From: CAZGMC01 sp964526565
GTDB taxonomy: Bacteria > Pseudomonadota > Alphaproteobacteria > DSM-16000 > Inquilinaceae
Direction: 5' to 3'
Assembly (NCBI GenBank): GCA_964526565.1
Contig: CAZGMC010000030.1
Location: 1-38,570, forward strand
DNA length: 38,570 nt
Shown: positions 6,626-17,374 of the stretch, piece by piece
How the letters are laid out: each line of letters starts with the position of its first letter
How positions within the stretch are numbered: the stretch's first letter is position 1
Notes under the pieces: generated by a model
The model's input: only the letters and a program-made list of their open reading frames with translations
Database searches by the model: none
Told to the model about the DNA's origin: nothing
Position numbers and translations under genes: made by a program

Positions 6626-7531
6626 ATGGCCGTCCGGGAGAGACAGACATTGAGCCTTGCAGATACCCTTCCTGGCCGGTTCGGGGTCGGCACGGTCCGA
6701 CCGGGGCAGGCTGCGGCGACCACCGCGGCCGTGCCGGTGGGGCGAGCCACGGGTTCGGCCCTGCCCGCGGCACCGGCCGTCTATGTCGGCAGGGTCGGGC
6801 ACAAGCGGCTGCTGCCGTTCCGGCATGCCTTCGTCTACCGGGTGTTCTGCCTGTGGCTGGACCTGGACGCGATCCCGGAGCAGGCGGCGCGACTGCGGCT
6901 GTTCTCGCACAACCGCTTCAACCTGTTCTCGTTCCACGACCGCGACCATGGCCGGCGTGACGGCTCGCCGGTGCGGCCGTGGATCGAGCGGGCGCTGGCC
7001 GCGCGCGGCATCGACCTGGCCGGCGGCCGCATCGGCGTGCTGTGCTTCCCGCGCCTGTTCGGCTACGTGTTCAACCCGCTGACCCTTTATTTCTGCCACC
7101 ACGGCGACGGCTCGCTGCGGGCCATCCTGTACGAGGTCAAGAACACCTTCGGTCAGCAGCACGGCTATCTGCTGCCGGTGGCGGCCGACCATCCGCGCGG
7201 CGCGCCGGTCCTGCAGACCTGCGACAAGTCGTTCCATGTCTCGCCGTTCATCGGCATGGACGCCACCTACCGCTTCCGCCTGGCCGAACCCGACGACCGG
7301 CTGTCGGTGACGATCCGCGAGAGCGTGCCGGCGGGCGAGCTGCTGATCGCCACGCTGACGGGGCGGCGGGTGCCGCTTACGGATGGGGCGCTGGCGCGGG
7401 CCTTCATCACGCACCCGCTGATGACGGTCAAGGTCATCGCCGCCATCCACTGGCAGGCCCTGCGGCTGTGGCGCAAGGGCGCACGCTTGCACCGCCGGCC
7501 ACCGCCGCCGGCCGAGGAGGTTTCCGGCTGA
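6626..7531 (+). CDS. DUF1365 family protein
   Basis: A 301-aa member of the DUF1365 family, which almost always sits between a FAD oxidoreductase and a Cfa-like methyltransferase. The domain begins at about residue 52 with AVYVGRVGHKRLLPFRHAFVYRVF, then shows FSFHDRDHG, the CFPRLFGYVFNPLTLYFCH block and the KSFHVSPFIGMDATYRFR segment. Histidines and aspartates are conserved in these blocks, but the reaction is unknown; a role in fatty-acid modification is inferred from context. The first ~50 residues are low-complexity and may not be conserved. ATG 6626 is used, but an in-frame TTG at 6650 has a better GGGAGAG site and may be the true start. It lies 19 bases before the methyltransferase gene. 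Confidence 0.88.
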   Translation: MAVRERQTLSLADTLPGRFGVGTVRPGQAAATTAAVPVGRATGSALPAAPAVYVGRVGHKRLLPFRHAFVYRVFCLWLDLDAIPEQAARLRLFSHNRFNLFSFHDRDHGRRDGSPVRPWIERALAARGIDLAGGRIGVLCFPRLFGYVFNPLTLYFCHHGDGSLRAILYEVKNTFGQQHGYLLPVAADHPRGAPVLQTCDKSFHVSPFIGMDATYRFRLAEPDDRLSVTIRESVPAGELLIATLTGRRVPLTDGALARAFITHPLMTVKVIAAIHWQALRLWRKGARLHRRPPPPAEEVSG

Positions 7532-7550
7532 GGCCCGGAGGCTGTCCGGC

Positions 7551-8789
7551 ATGAAAGAGGACCACCCGGCGATGCTCGCCACCCTGCTGTTTTCCGATCC
7601 GGAACGACACTATCGGCCGTCGCGGCCGATGCGGCTGATCCTGGCGCTGGGCGAGCGGCTGCGCGTCGGCACGCTGGCCGTGACGCTGCCCGACGGCCAC
7701 GCGCGCCGGTTCGGCGGGGCCGAGGCGGGCCCCGACGCCGTCCTGCACGTGCACCGCGACCGGCTGGCGCGGCGCTTCCTGGTCGGCGGCAAGTTGGGCT
7801 TCTGCGAGGCCTACCTGGACGGCGACTGGTCGAGCCCGGATGTCGAAGCGCTGTTCACGTTCTTTCTGCTGAACGAGGCGGCGCTGGCCGAGGCGATGCA
7901 GGGCAGGCCCTGGTTCCGCGCCCTGCAGCGCGCCGCCCACCTGCTGCGCGGCAACGACCGGCACGGCGCCCGCCGCAACATTGCCGCGCACTATGACCTT
8001 GGAAACGCCTTTTACGAGCGCTGGCTCGACCCGACGATGACCTACTCCTCGGCGCTGTTCGAGCCCGATGCCCCCGACCTGGCCACCGCCCAGCGCAACA
8101 AGTACGCCGCCCTGGCACGCCGCCTGGGCATGGCGCCGGGCGAGCGGGTGCTGGAGATCGGCTGCGGCTGGGGCGGCTTTGCGCTCTATGCGGCGGGCGA
8201 GGTCGGCGCCCGCGTCACCGCCATCACCATCAGCGAGGCGCAGTGCGCCTATGCCCGCCGCCGCGTCCACGAGGCCGGGCTGGCCGACCGGATCGACGTG
8301 CAGCTGCGCGACTATCGCGACGTGGACGGCCGGTTCGACCGGATCGCCTCGATCGAGATGTTCGAGGCGGTCGGCGAGACCTACTGGCCGGCGTTCTTCC
8401 ACACCGTGCGCGAGCGGCTGACCGCGGGCGGCACCGCCGCGCTGCAGGTGATCACCATCGCCGACGGCCATTTCGACCGCTATCGCCGCGGCGCCGACTA
8501 CATCCAGCGCTACATCTTCCCCGGCGGCATGCTGCCGTCGCCGACGGCGCTGCGCCGGCAGATCGAGCGCGCCGGCCTGTCGCTGCGCGACTGGGCCGGC
8601 TTCGGCGGCGACTACGTGCGCACCCTGCGCGAATGGAACCGGCAGTTCCAGGCGGCCTGGCCGGACATCCAGCGGCAGGGCTTCGACGCCCGCTTCAAGC
8701 GCATGTGGGAGCAGTACCTGCACTACTGCGCTGCCGGGTTCAGCACCGGGCGCATCGACGTGGTCCAGGTGGCGCTGCAGCGCGACTGA
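7551..8789 (+). CDS. Cyclopropane-fatty-acid-synthase-like SAM methyltransferase (atypical active site)
   Basis: A 412-aa member of the CFAS family, which methylates the double bond of phospholipid acyl chains. The SAM site LEIGCGWGGFA is at residues 201-211, preceded by the family motif HYDLGNAFYERWLDPTMTYSS. In E. coli Cfa the last motif reads YSC, where the Cys helps bind bicarbonate; here it is Ser (S167). The His of the MFEHVG motif is Ala (A273), and the HTIGS-like strand reads ITIAD. These changes suggest the enzyme may not close a cyclopropane ring but leave a methyl-branched alkene, as in the UfaM step of furan fatty acid synthesis. GGAGG precedes ATG 7551. The fold is certain; the product is inference. 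Confidence 0.9.
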   Translation: MKEDHPAMLATLLFSDPERHYRPSRPMRLILALGERLRVGTLAVTLPDGHARRFGGAEAGPDAVLHVHRDRLARRFLVGGKLGFCEAYLDGDWSSPDVEALFTFFLLNEAALAEAMQGRPWFRALQRAAHLLRGNDRHGARRNIAAHYDLGNAFYERWLDPTMTYSSALFEPDAPDLATAQRNKYAALARRLGMAPGERVLEIGCGWGGFALYAAGEVGARVTAITISEAQCAYARRRVHEAGLADRIDVQLRDYRDVDGRFDRIASIEMFEAVGETYWPAFFHTVRERLTAGGTAALQVITIADGHFDRYRRGADYIQRYIFPGGMLPSPTALRRQIERAGLSLRDWAGFGGDYVRTLREWNRQFQAAWPDIQRQGFDARFKRMWEQYLHYCAAGFSTGRIDVVQVALQRD

Positions 8790-8813
8790 TCCGGGCGGGG
8801 CGGCCGCACCGTA
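8787..8813 (+). promoter_or_regulatory. Possible second ECF11-type promoter before the transporter gene
   Basis: TGATCC (8787-8792) overlaps the stop codon of the methyltransferase gene and is followed after 17 bases by CGTA (8810-8813), 46 bases before the transporter ATG. The same motif pair occurs upstream of the photolyase with a 16-base spacer. It could be an internal promoter of the same regulon, but a chance match is possible. Confidence 0.35.
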
Positions 8814-8859
8814 TCCCCAACGTCGCCGGCACCGGGCCGGCCCTGTCCGGACCCCGCCC

Positions 8860-10281
8860 ATGCCTGCCGCGCCGCTGCCCCGCACGACCCTGCTCGCCTA
8901 CGCCGCGCCGGCGCTGCCGCTGGCGGCACTGACGCTGCCCGTCTACATCTACCTGCCCACCGTCTATGCGAACCAGCTTGGCCTCGGCCTGACCCTGGTC
9001 GGCACGGTGCTGCTGCTGGCGCGGCTGTGGGACGTGGTCAGCGACCCGCTGGTCGGCGTGCTCAGCGACGGCACAGGCTGGCGTCTCGGGCGGCGCCGCA
9101 CCTGGGTGCTGGCCGGCACGCCGCTGGTGATGCTGGCGGTCTGGTTCCTGCTGGCGCCCGCCGAGGGCGCGGGATCGGGCCATCTGCTCGGCTGGAGCCT
9201 GGCGCTCTATCTCGGCTGGACCATGATGATCCTGCCGTTGACGGCCTGGGGTGCGGAGCTGTCCGGCGACTATCACGAACGCACCCGCATCACCGCCTTC
9301 CGCGAGGGTGCCGTCCTGACCGGGACGCTGCTGGCCCTCGCCCTGCCGGCGGCGCTGGGCCTGACCGCGGCGGCGGAGGGGCAGGCGGCGATGCGCACCG
9401 TGGCGCTGGCGGTGATCGTGCTGCTGCCGCTGTGCGTCGGGCTGCTGATGGCCTTCACGCCGGAGCCGCGTGTGGTCGCCCGCCGCCGCCTTGACCCGCG
9501 CGCCGGCGCCGCCCTGATCGCCCGCAACGCGCCGTTCCGCCGGCTGATCGTCGCCTACCTGATCAACGGCGTCGCCAACGGGCTGCCGGCGACGCTGTTC
9601 CTGCTCTACGTCGGCAACGTGCTGCAGGCGGGCCAGTGGGCCGGCATGCTGCTGGTCGTGTACTTCGGTTCGGGGATTGCGGCGGTGCCGCTGTGGCTGT
9701 CGCTGAGCCGGCGGATGGGCAAGCACCGTGCCTGGATCGCGGCGATGGTGTGGGCCTGTGCGGTGTTCGTGTGGGTGCCGCTGCTCGGCCCAGGCGACGT
9801 CTGGTGGTTCGTGGCGGTGTGCGTGCTGACCGGCCTCAGCCTGGGCGCCGACCTGGTGCTGCCGTCGGCGATGCAGGCCGACGTGGTCGACCTGGACACC
9901 CTGCAGTCCGGCTCCCAGCGCACCGGCGTGTTCTTCGCCCTGTGGGGCATGGCGACCAAGCTGGCCCTGGCGGTGGCGGTCGGCCTGGCGTTCCCGCTGC
10001 TCGACCTGGCCAGGTTCCGCGACGGCGGTGACAACGGCGCCACGGCCCTGTTCGTCCTGGCGGCCCTCTATGCGCTGGTCCCGGTGATCTTCAAGTCGAT
10101 TGCCATCGTATTGATGCATGGATACCCGATCACGGCGGTCAGTCAGGCCGAGGTACGCAAGCGCCTGGACTCCGGGGCGGGAGCCGAAAACGAAGGGATG
10201 ATGCCAAGTGCGACGCGCGGTCATTGCGGTTTTGGCGGTGCCGTTGGCGCTGGCCGCGGGGTCAATGCTGACGGGGTGTAG
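8860..10281 (+). CDS. MFS transporter of the GPH (glycoside-pentoside-hexuronide) type
   Basis: A 473-aa inner-membrane protein with about twelve hydrophobic segments. The early motif WDVVSDPLVGVLSDGTGWRLGRRRTW matches the D-x-x-SDP-x-x-G-x-x-SD signature of the GPH/MFS_2 family of cation-coupled symporters. Homologues occur in RpoE/ChrR-regulated lipid clusters, where the substrate is not known; transport of a lipid or sugar-containing compound is possible but unproven. The last ~25 residues after SQAEVRKRLDSG are Gly/Ala-rich and are encoded in DNA that also holds the start of the next gene in another frame, a 74-base overlap. No strong Shine-Dalgarno site precedes ATG 8860. A possible ECF-type promoter lies 46 bases upstream. 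Confidence 0.88.
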   Translation: MPAAPLPRTTLLAYAAPALPLAALTLPVYIYLPTVYANQLGLGLTLVGTVLLLARLWDVVSDPLVGVLSDGTGWRLGRRRTWVLAGTPLVMLAVWFLLAPAEGAGSGHLLGWSLALYLGWTMMILPLTAWGAELSGDYHERTRITAFREGAVLTGTLLALALPAALGLTAAAEGQAAMRTVALAVIVLLPLCVGLLMAFTPEPRVVARRRLDPRAGAALIARNAPFRRLIVAYLINGVANGLPATLFLLYVGNVLQAGQWAGMLLVVYFGSGIAAVPLWLSLSRRMGKHRAWIAAMVWACAVFVWVPLLGPGDVWWFVAVCVLTGLSLGADLVLPSAMQADVVDLDTLQSGSQRTGVFFALWGMATKLALAVAVGLAFPLLDLARFRDGGDNGATALFVLAALYALVPVIFKSIAIVLMHGYPITAVSQAEVRKRLDSGAGAENEGMMPSATRGHCGFGGAVGAGRGVNADGV

Positions 10282-10819
10282 CGGGATGCGGGTCGAGGAG
10301 TTCGCGGGTACCGAACCGCGCTTCCGGTTGGAGGAGTATTTCGATGGCAGAACGCGGGCGTGGGGGCTGTTCCAGGACCGCTTCGGCCGTGTCCAGCGCC
10401 AGTTCGTCGTGGACATCGAGGGCCGGGTCGAGGACGACACCCTGATCCTGATCGAGGACTTCCGGTACGCTGACGGCGAAACAGAGCAGCGCATCTGGCG
10501 CATCCGCGCGACCGGGGACCACGGGTATGTCGGCACAGCCGAGCAAAGCGAGCCCGGCGGCGTGGTGGGGCAGGCGACCGGGCAGGCCTATGGCAATGCG
10601 TTCAACTGGACCTACACCTACGACCTGCAGGTGGGCGACCGAATGTGGCGGGTGAGCTTTGACGACTGGATGTTCCTGCAGCCCGATGGCGTCGTCATCA
10701 ACCGCGCCAGCGTCACCAAGTTCGGCTTCGAGCTCGGCGAGGCGATCATCTTCTTCCGGCAGCTCGGCGAGGACAACGACGTGACCGCCGGGACCCGCGA
10801 GGCAGTGCCGGTGCATTGA
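10208..10819 (+). CDS. DUF3833 family lipoprotein
   Basis: A 203-aa protein with a lipoprotein signal: basic start, hydrophobic segment (AVIAVLAVPLALAAGSML) and lipobox LTGC, with the modified Cys at residue 23. It would be anchored to the outer face of the inner membrane or to the outer membrane. The rest matches the DUF3833 family, with MRVEEFAGTEPRFRLEEYFDG, the GLFQDRFGRVQRQFVVDIEG block and the GQAYGNAFNWTYTYDL segment. This family is a standard member of the Cfa/DUF1365/RpoE-ChrR neighbourhood; lipid binding or transfer is a guess from context. The GTG start at 10208 has GAAGGGA upstream and lies inside the transporter gene. A terminator follows at 10847. Confidence 0.88.
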   Translation: MRRAVIAVLAVPLALAAGSMLTGCSGMRVEEFAGTEPRFRLEEYFDGRTRAWGLFQDRFGRVQRQFVVDIEGRVEDDTLILIEDFRYADGETEQRIWRIRATGDHGYVGTAEQSEPGGVVGQATGQAYGNAFNWTYTYDLQVGDRMWRVSFDDWMFLQPDGVVINRASVTKFGFELGEAIIFFRQLGEDNDVTAGTREAVPVH

Positions 10820-10846
10820 GGTCAGGCGGCCCGGAGCAGGCCGGAT

Positions 10847-10878
10847 GCGCCGTCCCGCAGGAGCGGGCGGCGCTTTTC
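10847..10878 (+). terminator. Intrinsic terminator after the DUF3833 gene
   Basis: GCGCCGTCCCGC (10847-10858) pairs with GCGGGCGGCGC (10863-10873) with a single bulged T and a four-base loop, followed by TTTT. It closes the photolyase-lipid transcription unit. Confidence 0.78.
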
Positions 10879-10927
10879 ATTTCCAGACGGGCCATGCGTG
10901 AGCCGCCCGCAGGCACAATCGGCGGAG

Positions 10928-11860
10928 ATGCGCGTTATCTTCGTCGTCATGTCCTATACCGATACGCTCCTCGGTCTTGTCGTCGGCGTCCTGGTCATCC
11001 TGGCGCTGTGGGTCCTGACCTGGCAGGCGGTGCGGCTGGCATTCCGGCTGCTCTATCGGCTGCCGGCAGACATCGCCGGGACACGCGCGTGGCGACGCAC
11101 CCGCACCGTACGCAGCCGGCTCGCCGAACGCTACCCAAGGACGATCGGCTTCCTGTCGGCCCGTATCGACCCGCACCGGTTCGCCGGCCTGCCGCTGACC
11201 CTGCTGGCGGCGGCAGTGCTGTATGTCGGGTTCCTGCTCGGCGGACTGGTCGAGGAGCTGCTGGCAGCCGAGGAAATCCTGGTCATCGACCGCGGCATCA
11301 ACCAGGTGTTCCAGCCGGTGCGGGCGGAGCCGCTGCTAACCTTTTTCAGCTGGTTCACAACATTCGGCGACAGTGCCGCGCTTGTTGCGGTGGTGGTTGT
11401 GGCATCGGGGTGCTTCTGGGCGTACCGCCGCCCGCTGTTCATCCTGCCGCTTTGGGTGACGGTGGTCGGTGCGCTGACGACGACCTGGGCGGGCAAGTTC
11501 GCCTTCGCCCGCGAGCGGCCGGAGTTCGTGACTGCGGTGACCGAGGCATCGCCGTCGTTCCCCAGCGGTCACGCGACCGGGGCCATGGCCGTGTACGGCT
11601 TCGTGGCGTACGCCATCGCGCGCGACCTGCCGAGCCTGCGCGAGCGGTTCGAGGTGACGTACTGGATGGCGATCGTCATCGTACTCGTCGGCCTGTCGCG
11701 CATCTACCTGGCGGTGCACTACGCCAGCGACGTGGCCGCCGGCTTCCTGGTCGGCGGCTTCTGGCTGCTCATCGGCTTCGCCATCGCAGAAAACGCGCGC
11801 GCCTGGCGCAACAGGACGGCCGCCGCGGCCGAAGCAAGGGAGTACTCAGCCCAGGATTAG
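10928..11860 (+). CDS. PAP2 superfamily lipid phosphatase
   Basis: An integral membrane phosphatase of the type-2 phosphatidic acid phosphatase family, acting on lipid phosphates such as phosphatidate or undecaprenyl diphosphate. All three motifs are intact: K190-FAFARE-RP (KX6RP), P212-S-G-H215, and S257-R-IYLAV-H264-YAS-D268. There are about six hydrophobic segments; the N-terminal one is followed by a basic cytoplasmic linker. The start is uncertain: ATG 10928 is used, ATG 10949 and GTG 10898 are in frame, and none has a well-spaced ribosome site. The gene begins only about 50 bases after a terminator, so its promoter must be very close and the message could be leaderless. It converges with the minus-strand gene at 11917. 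Confidence 0.9.
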   Translation: MRVIFVVMSYTDTLLGLVVGVLVILALWVLTWQAVRLAFRLLYRLPADIAGTRAWRRTRTVRSRLAERYPRTIGFLSARIDPHRFAGLPLTLLAAAVLYVGFLLGGLVEELLAAEEILVIDRGINQVFQPVRAEPLLTFFSWFTTFGDSAALVAVVVVASGCFWAYRRPLFILPLWVTVVGALTTTWAGKFAFARERPEFVTAVTEASPSFPSGHATGAMAVYGFVAYAIARDLPSLRERFEVTYWMAIVIVLVGLSRIYLAVHYASDVAAGFLVGGFWLLIGFAIAENARAWRNRTAAAAEAREYSAQD

Positions 11861-11916
11861 TCTCTGCCAAAAGGAACGATCAAAAAGACCGCAATCGGGG
11901 TCCGCGCCATCCACCC

Positions 11917-12435
11917 CTATGCGTGCCCATATCCTTCATGATGGTGCGTATTGCCGCCATGTCGTGCGGCGATATCGACCACCAGATCGATCAGCCGCCG
12001 GATCAGGCCGAGCGGAAACAGGACCACCAGGAACAGCATCAGCTCGACCAGAACGGTGACGGTGACCAATGGATTGGCCGCCGCGATCGACTGGATGAAC
12101 CGGGCCGAAAACTCGCTCCACGTCTGCCGGGTGTCGGGATCGGTGATCCGATCTTGACTCATCGCCTTGAGCCGGCGACGCAATCGGAAAGCGGCCAAGG
12201 GCAGATTGATGGCGACGACCACCATCACTCGCCAATCGAAGGCATCGACCAGCATCTCCCGCACATGGCCCTTTCGGGCATCGGACAGGTGCGGTGACTC
12301 CATCAACTCGTTGCCGAGGTCGGCCAGGAGCAACCGGGACGGATGCACCCGCTTCGCCAGCCACCGCATCACCAGAGGATAGGCGAGGATGGCGCCGACC
12401 GTTGCCACAAGGGCGGCCTGCTCCAATGTCGTCAC
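11917..12435 (-). CDS. Small membrane protein of unknown function
   Basis: I do not recognise a family in this 172-aa protein. It has three hydrophobic segments: residues about 5-25, a weaker one near 68-82 (MVVVVAINLPLAAF), and a long C-terminal one near 122-150 (PLVTVTVLVELMLFLVVLFPLGL). A charged, probably cytoplasmic loop with basic residues (FRLRRRLKAMSQDRI) lies between the second and third. The C-terminus is His-rich (NTHHHEGYGHA), which might bind metal. The GTG start at 12435 is supported by AGGAGG at good spacing. It follows the SDR gene on the same strand after 64 bases and may be the last gene of that unit. It converges with the PAP2 gene, and no clear terminator is seen between them. 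Confidence 0.75.
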   Translation of the reverse strand: MTTLEQAALVATVGAILAYPLVMRWLAKRVHPSRLLLADLGNELMESPHLSDARKGHVREMLVDAFDWRVMVVVAINLPLAAFRLRRRLKAMSQDRITDPDTRQTWSEFSARFIQSIAAANPLVTVTVLVELMLFLVVLFPLGLIRRLIDLVVDIAARHGGNTHHHEGYGHA

Positions 12436-12499
12436 GCCTGCCTCCTTTCCCTCAAACGTTTCGCTGAAGGATTGCAGAGATCAGCGCTTTTGCCAAGCC

Positions 12500-13363
12500 T
12501 CACCCGCCCGTCTCGAACCCCGGATACAGCGTCATGCCGCCGTCGACGTACAGGGTATGCCCGGTGACGTAGTCGCTGTCGTCGGAGGCGAGCCAGACGG
12601 CGGCGCGGCCGATGTCGTCGGGTTCGCCGATGCGCTTGTACGGAACGAGCTGCATCAGGGCTGCGTACGCCTCGTCGGTGCTCCAGGCGTCGACGTTGAT
12701 CGGCGTGCGGATGGCGCCGGGGGAGATGCTGTTGACGCGGATGCGCAGGGGCGCCACCTCCTGCGCCACCGACTTCATCATCAGCATGACGCCGCCCTTG
12801 GACGCCGCATAGTTGACGTGGCCGGCCCACGGGATGATGTCGTGCACCGACGACATGCAGACGATCTTGCCCAGCGCGCAGGAGACCTCGGGCCGCGGGC
12901 CACGGCGCTTGAACTCGCGCACCGCCTCGCGCATGCACAGGAACTGGCCGGTCAGGTTGACGCCGATGACCATGTTCCAGTCCTTCAGGCTCATCTCGTC
13001 GAACGCCGCGTCGCGCTGCAGGCCGGCATTGGCGACCAGGATGTCGATGGTGCCGCACCGCTCGCGCGCCGCGTCGAACATCGCCAGGACCTCGTCCTCG
13101 TTGGCGACATTGGCCTGATGGCCGAACGCCTCGACGCCGCCGGCCTTGATCTCCTCGACTACCTCCTCGGCGCGCTCCGGGCCGGAGAGATAGTTGACGA
13201 TCACGTCGGCGCCGGCCTGACCCAGGCCGATGGCGACGGCGCGGCCGATGCCGGAACTGCCACCGGTGACCAGCGCCTTCTGGCCTTTCAGCGTCTTGCT
13301 GACCGGGCAGCTCTTTTCCGGTGCCGGCGGGAAGAACGTCTTTTCTGGGGCTTCGGGGGGCAT
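12500..13363 (-). CDS. SDR-family oxidoreductase (glucose 1-dehydrogenase-like)
   Basis: A 287-aa classical short-chain dehydrogenase. The NAD(P) motif TGGSSGIGRA is near residue 34, NAG appears in LVANAGLQRDAAF, the catalytic Ser lies in MSSVHDIIPW, and YAASKGG gives the YxxxK pair. The SPGAIRTPIN loop and the C-terminal VTGHTLYVDGGMTLYPGF are typical of glucose 1-dehydrogenase-like SDRs. The first ~25 residues (rich in Pro, Glu and Lys) are an extension before the fold. The ATG at 13363 has GGAGAT upstream. It lies 44 bases after the GH63 gene on the same strand, so a shared role in sugar release and oxidation is plausible; the actual substrate is not fixed by sequence. Confidence 0.9.
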   Translation of the reverse strand: MPPEAPEKTFFPPAPEKSCPVSKTLKGQKALVTGGSSGIGRAVAIGLGQAGADVIVNYLSGPERAEEVVEEIKAGGVEAFGHQANVANEDEVLAMFDAARERCGTIDILVANAGLQRDAAFDEMSLKDWNMVIGVNLTGQFLCMREAVREFKRRGPRPEVSCALGKIVCMSSVHDIIPWAGHVNYAASKGGVMLMMKSVAQEVAPLRIRVNSISPGAIRTPINVDAWSTDEAYAALMQLVPYKRIGEPDDIGRAAVWLASDDSDYVTGHTLYVDGGMTLYPGFETGG

Positions 13364-13407
13364 GGGTTCGATCTCCGTTGCGGTCGGCTCGGGAGCCGCG
13401 GCGGCGG

Positions 13408-16107
<2,700 letters not shown>

Positions 16108-16319
16108 GGCATCTCCTCGTACGCTGAGCATGCTGATCGGATATGGAACCGCGCTGACAGCTGCTCTCCAGATGATGTCGCAGCAGGGCGCCGGCCAGAC
16201 CGTTCGCACGATCGTGTTCCGCTGCGAGCAACCCACAACATGTGCCTGTGCCTGGACCCTTGCCGTTGCGGCTGAGAACGAGTTGCATGGAATCGGAGCC
16301 AGATTGACGGAGGCCTGGA

Positions 16320-17261
16320 TTGAGCGAGCACGACCACCGCAAGGGCGCGCTGATGGCGGCGGCGGGCATTGTCGTGCTCAGCCCGGACGGCATGCTGCTG
16401 CGCCTGATCGAGCAGGCCGGCCCGTGGGAGATCGCGTTCTGGCGCACGCTGTTCATCGGCCTCGGCGTCGCGGCGCTGCTGGCGGTGCAGCACGGGCGCG
16501 ACCTGGGCCGGGTCCTGGGCCGGCTCGGCCGGCTCGGTGCGGCGGCGGTGGCGCTGCAGGCGGCGGCACAGCTCGGCTTCGTCGGCGCCATCATGCACAC
16601 GTCGGTGGCCAACACGCTGGTGCTGCTGGCGACCATGCCGCTGTTCAGCGCGATCTTCGGCTGGCTGTTCCTGCGCGAGCGGGTGGCGCCGCGCACCGTG
16701 GCCGCCATAACCGCGGCGCTGGCCGGCATCGTGGTGATCTTCTTGGGCGCGCTCGGCGGCGGCACCTTGCTGGGCGACGGGCTGGCGCTGGTGACGGCGG
16801 CGCTGCACGGGCTGAACCTTGTGGTGCTGCGACGGGCGGGCCACGGCATCATCATGCCGGCCCTGTGCCTGTCGGGCTTCGTCGCGGCGCTGGCGGCGCT
16901 GCCGTTCGCCGATCCGGGCAACGCCTCGGCGCGCGACTTTGGCATTCTGGCCTATTTCGGCCTGATCCAGACGCCCGTCGCCTTCGCCCTGTTCTTCGGC
17001 GGCACGCGCTACATCCCGGCCGCCGAGGTGGCGCTGATGTCGCTGATCGAGGCGGTGCTGGGGCCGCTGTGGGCATGGCTGGCGGTGGGCGAGGTGCCGC
17101 CCGAACGGTCCTTCATAGGCGGCGGGATCGTCCTGGCGGCCATCCTGGGCAACTCCCTGCTGGCGCTCAGGGCCGGGACGCGGGGCCGGGCGGCGGCCCC
17201 GCCACCGCTCGCACCGGTACCGGCCCGTCGTGACGGAACCGGCGGCAACGGCGAGCGTTGA
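16320..17261 (+). CDS. EamA/DMT family transporter
   Basis: A 313-aa inner-membrane exporter of the drug/metabolite transporter superfamily, with ten predicted hydrophobic segments in two five-helix EamA repeats (about residues 9-143 and 150-285). Typical elements are PWEIAFWRTLFIGLGV, TSVANTLVLLATMPLFSAIFGWLFLRERV at the end of the first repeat, and YIPAAEVALMSLIEAVLGPLWAWLAVGE at the end of the second. The substrate cannot be told. The TTG start at 16320 was chosen because GGAGG lies nine bases upstream and no ATG fits the first helix better. The tail beyond residue 290 is low-complexity. It diverges from the GH63 gene across 212 bases and converges with the NUDIX regulator. Confidence 0.88.
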   Translation: MSEHDHRKGALMAAAGIVVLSPDGMLLRLIEQAGPWEIAFWRTLFIGLGVAALLAVQHGRDLGRVLGRLGRLGAAAVALQAAAQLGFVGAIMHTSVANTLVLLATMPLFSAIFGWLFLRERVAPRTVAAITAALAGIVVIFLGALGGGTLLGDGLALVTAALHGLNLVVLRRAGHGIIMPALCLSGFVAALAALPFADPGNASARDFGILAYFGLIQTPVAFALFFGGTRYIPAAEVALMSLIEAVLGPLWAWLAVGEVPPERSFIGGGIVLAAILGNSLLALRAGTRGRAAAPPPLAPVPARRDGTGGNGER

Positions 17262-17374
17262 ACCACGACCGCATCGCCGCCATGCAGGCGATCGTGCCCG
17301 GGGCCATGGCGGTCTGCGAGGGGCAGGCCGTCGGCCAGACGGTGCCATGATAACCGGAGCAGCCGCAGCAGCGT

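Noticed and set aside
17258..17350. 30-codon frame starting at a TTG that overlaps the EamA stop
   Set aside because: No ribosome site of its own and no recognisable sequence; most likely chance in the convergent spacer.
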